A stretch of 64,000 bases of DNA from Pseudaminobacter sp040045035 (GTDB taxonomy: Bacteria > Pseudomonadota > Alphaproteobacteria > Rhizobiales > Rhizobiaceae). How positions within the stretch are numbered: the stretch's first letter is position 1; each line of letters opens with the position of its first letter. Below, one piece after another: positions 63,506-64,000 of this stretch. The notes under the pieces are model-generated. The model was not told the DNA's origin. It saw nothing but the letters and a program-made list of their open reading frames with translations, and made no database searches. The stretch spans positions 1-64,000 of the forward strand of contig NZ_JBDZDS010000002.1 of NCBI RefSeq assembly GCF_040045035.1, written 5' to 3'. The position numbers and the translations under genes were made by a program.

Positions 63506-64000
63506 CTGGTCTGTTCACGAACAAGCTATACTTGCGGGCTGTCGGCCCTGGCCTCCGACGATGCCGATGCGGGTGAATTCGCGCGCGCGGTGGCCGCGGA
63601 ATCGTCCGCCATCAATGCCGGTTTCGCGCTACTGTTCTTCTCGCAATCGCTGATGGATGCGAGTTCACTCGCGACGGCGCTGAAACACCATGCGCCAGGG
63701 CTCGCCTATGCCGGCTGCTCGACTGCCGGCGAGATCACGCCCGACGGGCTCGAGAACGGCCATGTCGTGGCCATTCTGTTTCCTGAGAGCTCCTTCACCG
63801 CAGTCAGCACCGTGGTGCGTGACCTCTCCTCGTCCGGCATGGACTACGTGGCCGGCGAGGTCGAGGGCCTGCGCCGCAGGCTGTACGGCCATGCAGGCTC
63901 TCGCGCCAGCAACTTGTTCGCGCTTTGCCTCATCGATGGCCTTTCCTTCGCAGAAGAGGCGGTGACCTCGGCGTTGCACTGGGGCCTCGACGACATCCCG
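63506..64000 (+). CDS. FIST-domain sensor protein, start of gene, cut at window end
   Basis: The frame runs open to the window edge. It reads FALLFFSQSLMDASSLATAL, then YAGCSTAGEITPDGLENGHV, which is the N-terminal FIST domain, a sensory domain thought to bind small ligands such as amino acids. The start is unclear: a good GGAGGA at 63494-63499 points to a non-standard CTG at 63506, while the first in-frame GTG upstream is at 63449. The following signalling part lies outside the window. It diverges from the molybdenum hydroxylase operon. Confidence 0.7.
   Translation, partial: MVCSRTSYTCGLSALASDDADAGEFARAVAAESSAINAGFALLFFSQSLMDASSLATALKHHAPGLAYAGCSTAGEITPDGLENGHVVAILFPESSFTAVSTVVRDLSSSGMDYVAGEVEGLRRRLYGHAGSRASNLFALCLIDGLSFAEEAVTSALHWGLDDIP

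Overview
The window reads as chromosome of an alphaproteobacterium of the order Rhizobiales, most like the Phyllobacteriaceae (Mesorhizobium or Aminobacter relatives). The basis is the gene families and their order: a phosphatidylcholine synthase, an invasion-associated-locus-B protein, the gyrA / coaD / two cyclophilins / queA / tgt run, sdhE-mfd opposite recG, and GC-rich codon use. Species cannot be fixed by eye.

Layout. 1-4.7 kb is an insertion-sequence-rich scar: the terminus of an IS21-family element that supplies the stop codon of a GC-poorer unknown gene, a decayed AraC/GyrI regulator, tRNA-Ser(TGA), and an intact IS3-family (IS407-group-like) element with inverted repeats and a TTGA target duplication, sitting in the start of a broken IS256-family element. 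4.7-50.2 kb is core genome. It holds a TerC-type membrane protein and rimO; a BMP-type nucleoside ABC transporter read leftward behind a coupled set (DUF2182, DUF1326, phosphatidylcholine synthase, quinone oxidoreductase); a UbiH-like hydroxylase, hspQ, an IalB-type protein, a YejA-like binding protein, a FrnE-like oxidoreductase, an NfeD/SPFH pair and hemH; a LysM-tailed 5'-nucleotidase; mfd, sdhE and recG; glmS and glmU; ccdA; tRNA-Lys(TTT); a secreted Gly/Trp/Tyr repeat protein; glpK with a DeoR-type regulator; a tight leftward run coaD-ppi-ppi-ydcZ-queA-tgt-decarboxylase; then gyrA and marC.

50.2-58.6 kb is an accessory patch: a frameshifted IS3 remnant, cyoABCD for a bo3-type quinol oxidase (no cyoE in the window), a small four-helix protein with a HAHLNLLGW motif, relics of an EF-hand gene and of a P-type ATPase, a DUF1614 membrane protein and an unknown membrane protein. 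58.9-64 kb holds a small membrane protein, a molybdenum hydroxylase operon in the order small-large-medium with the form II active-site loop AYRGAGR, and the start of a divergent FIST-domain sensor gene cut by the window edge.

No CRISPR array, prophage, or obvious new defence system was seen. The least explained items are the repeat protein at 37.15 kb, a Tgt lacking two of three zinc cysteines, the coupling of DUF2182/DUF1326 to phosphatidylcholine synthesis, and the respiratory patch at 51-58 kb.
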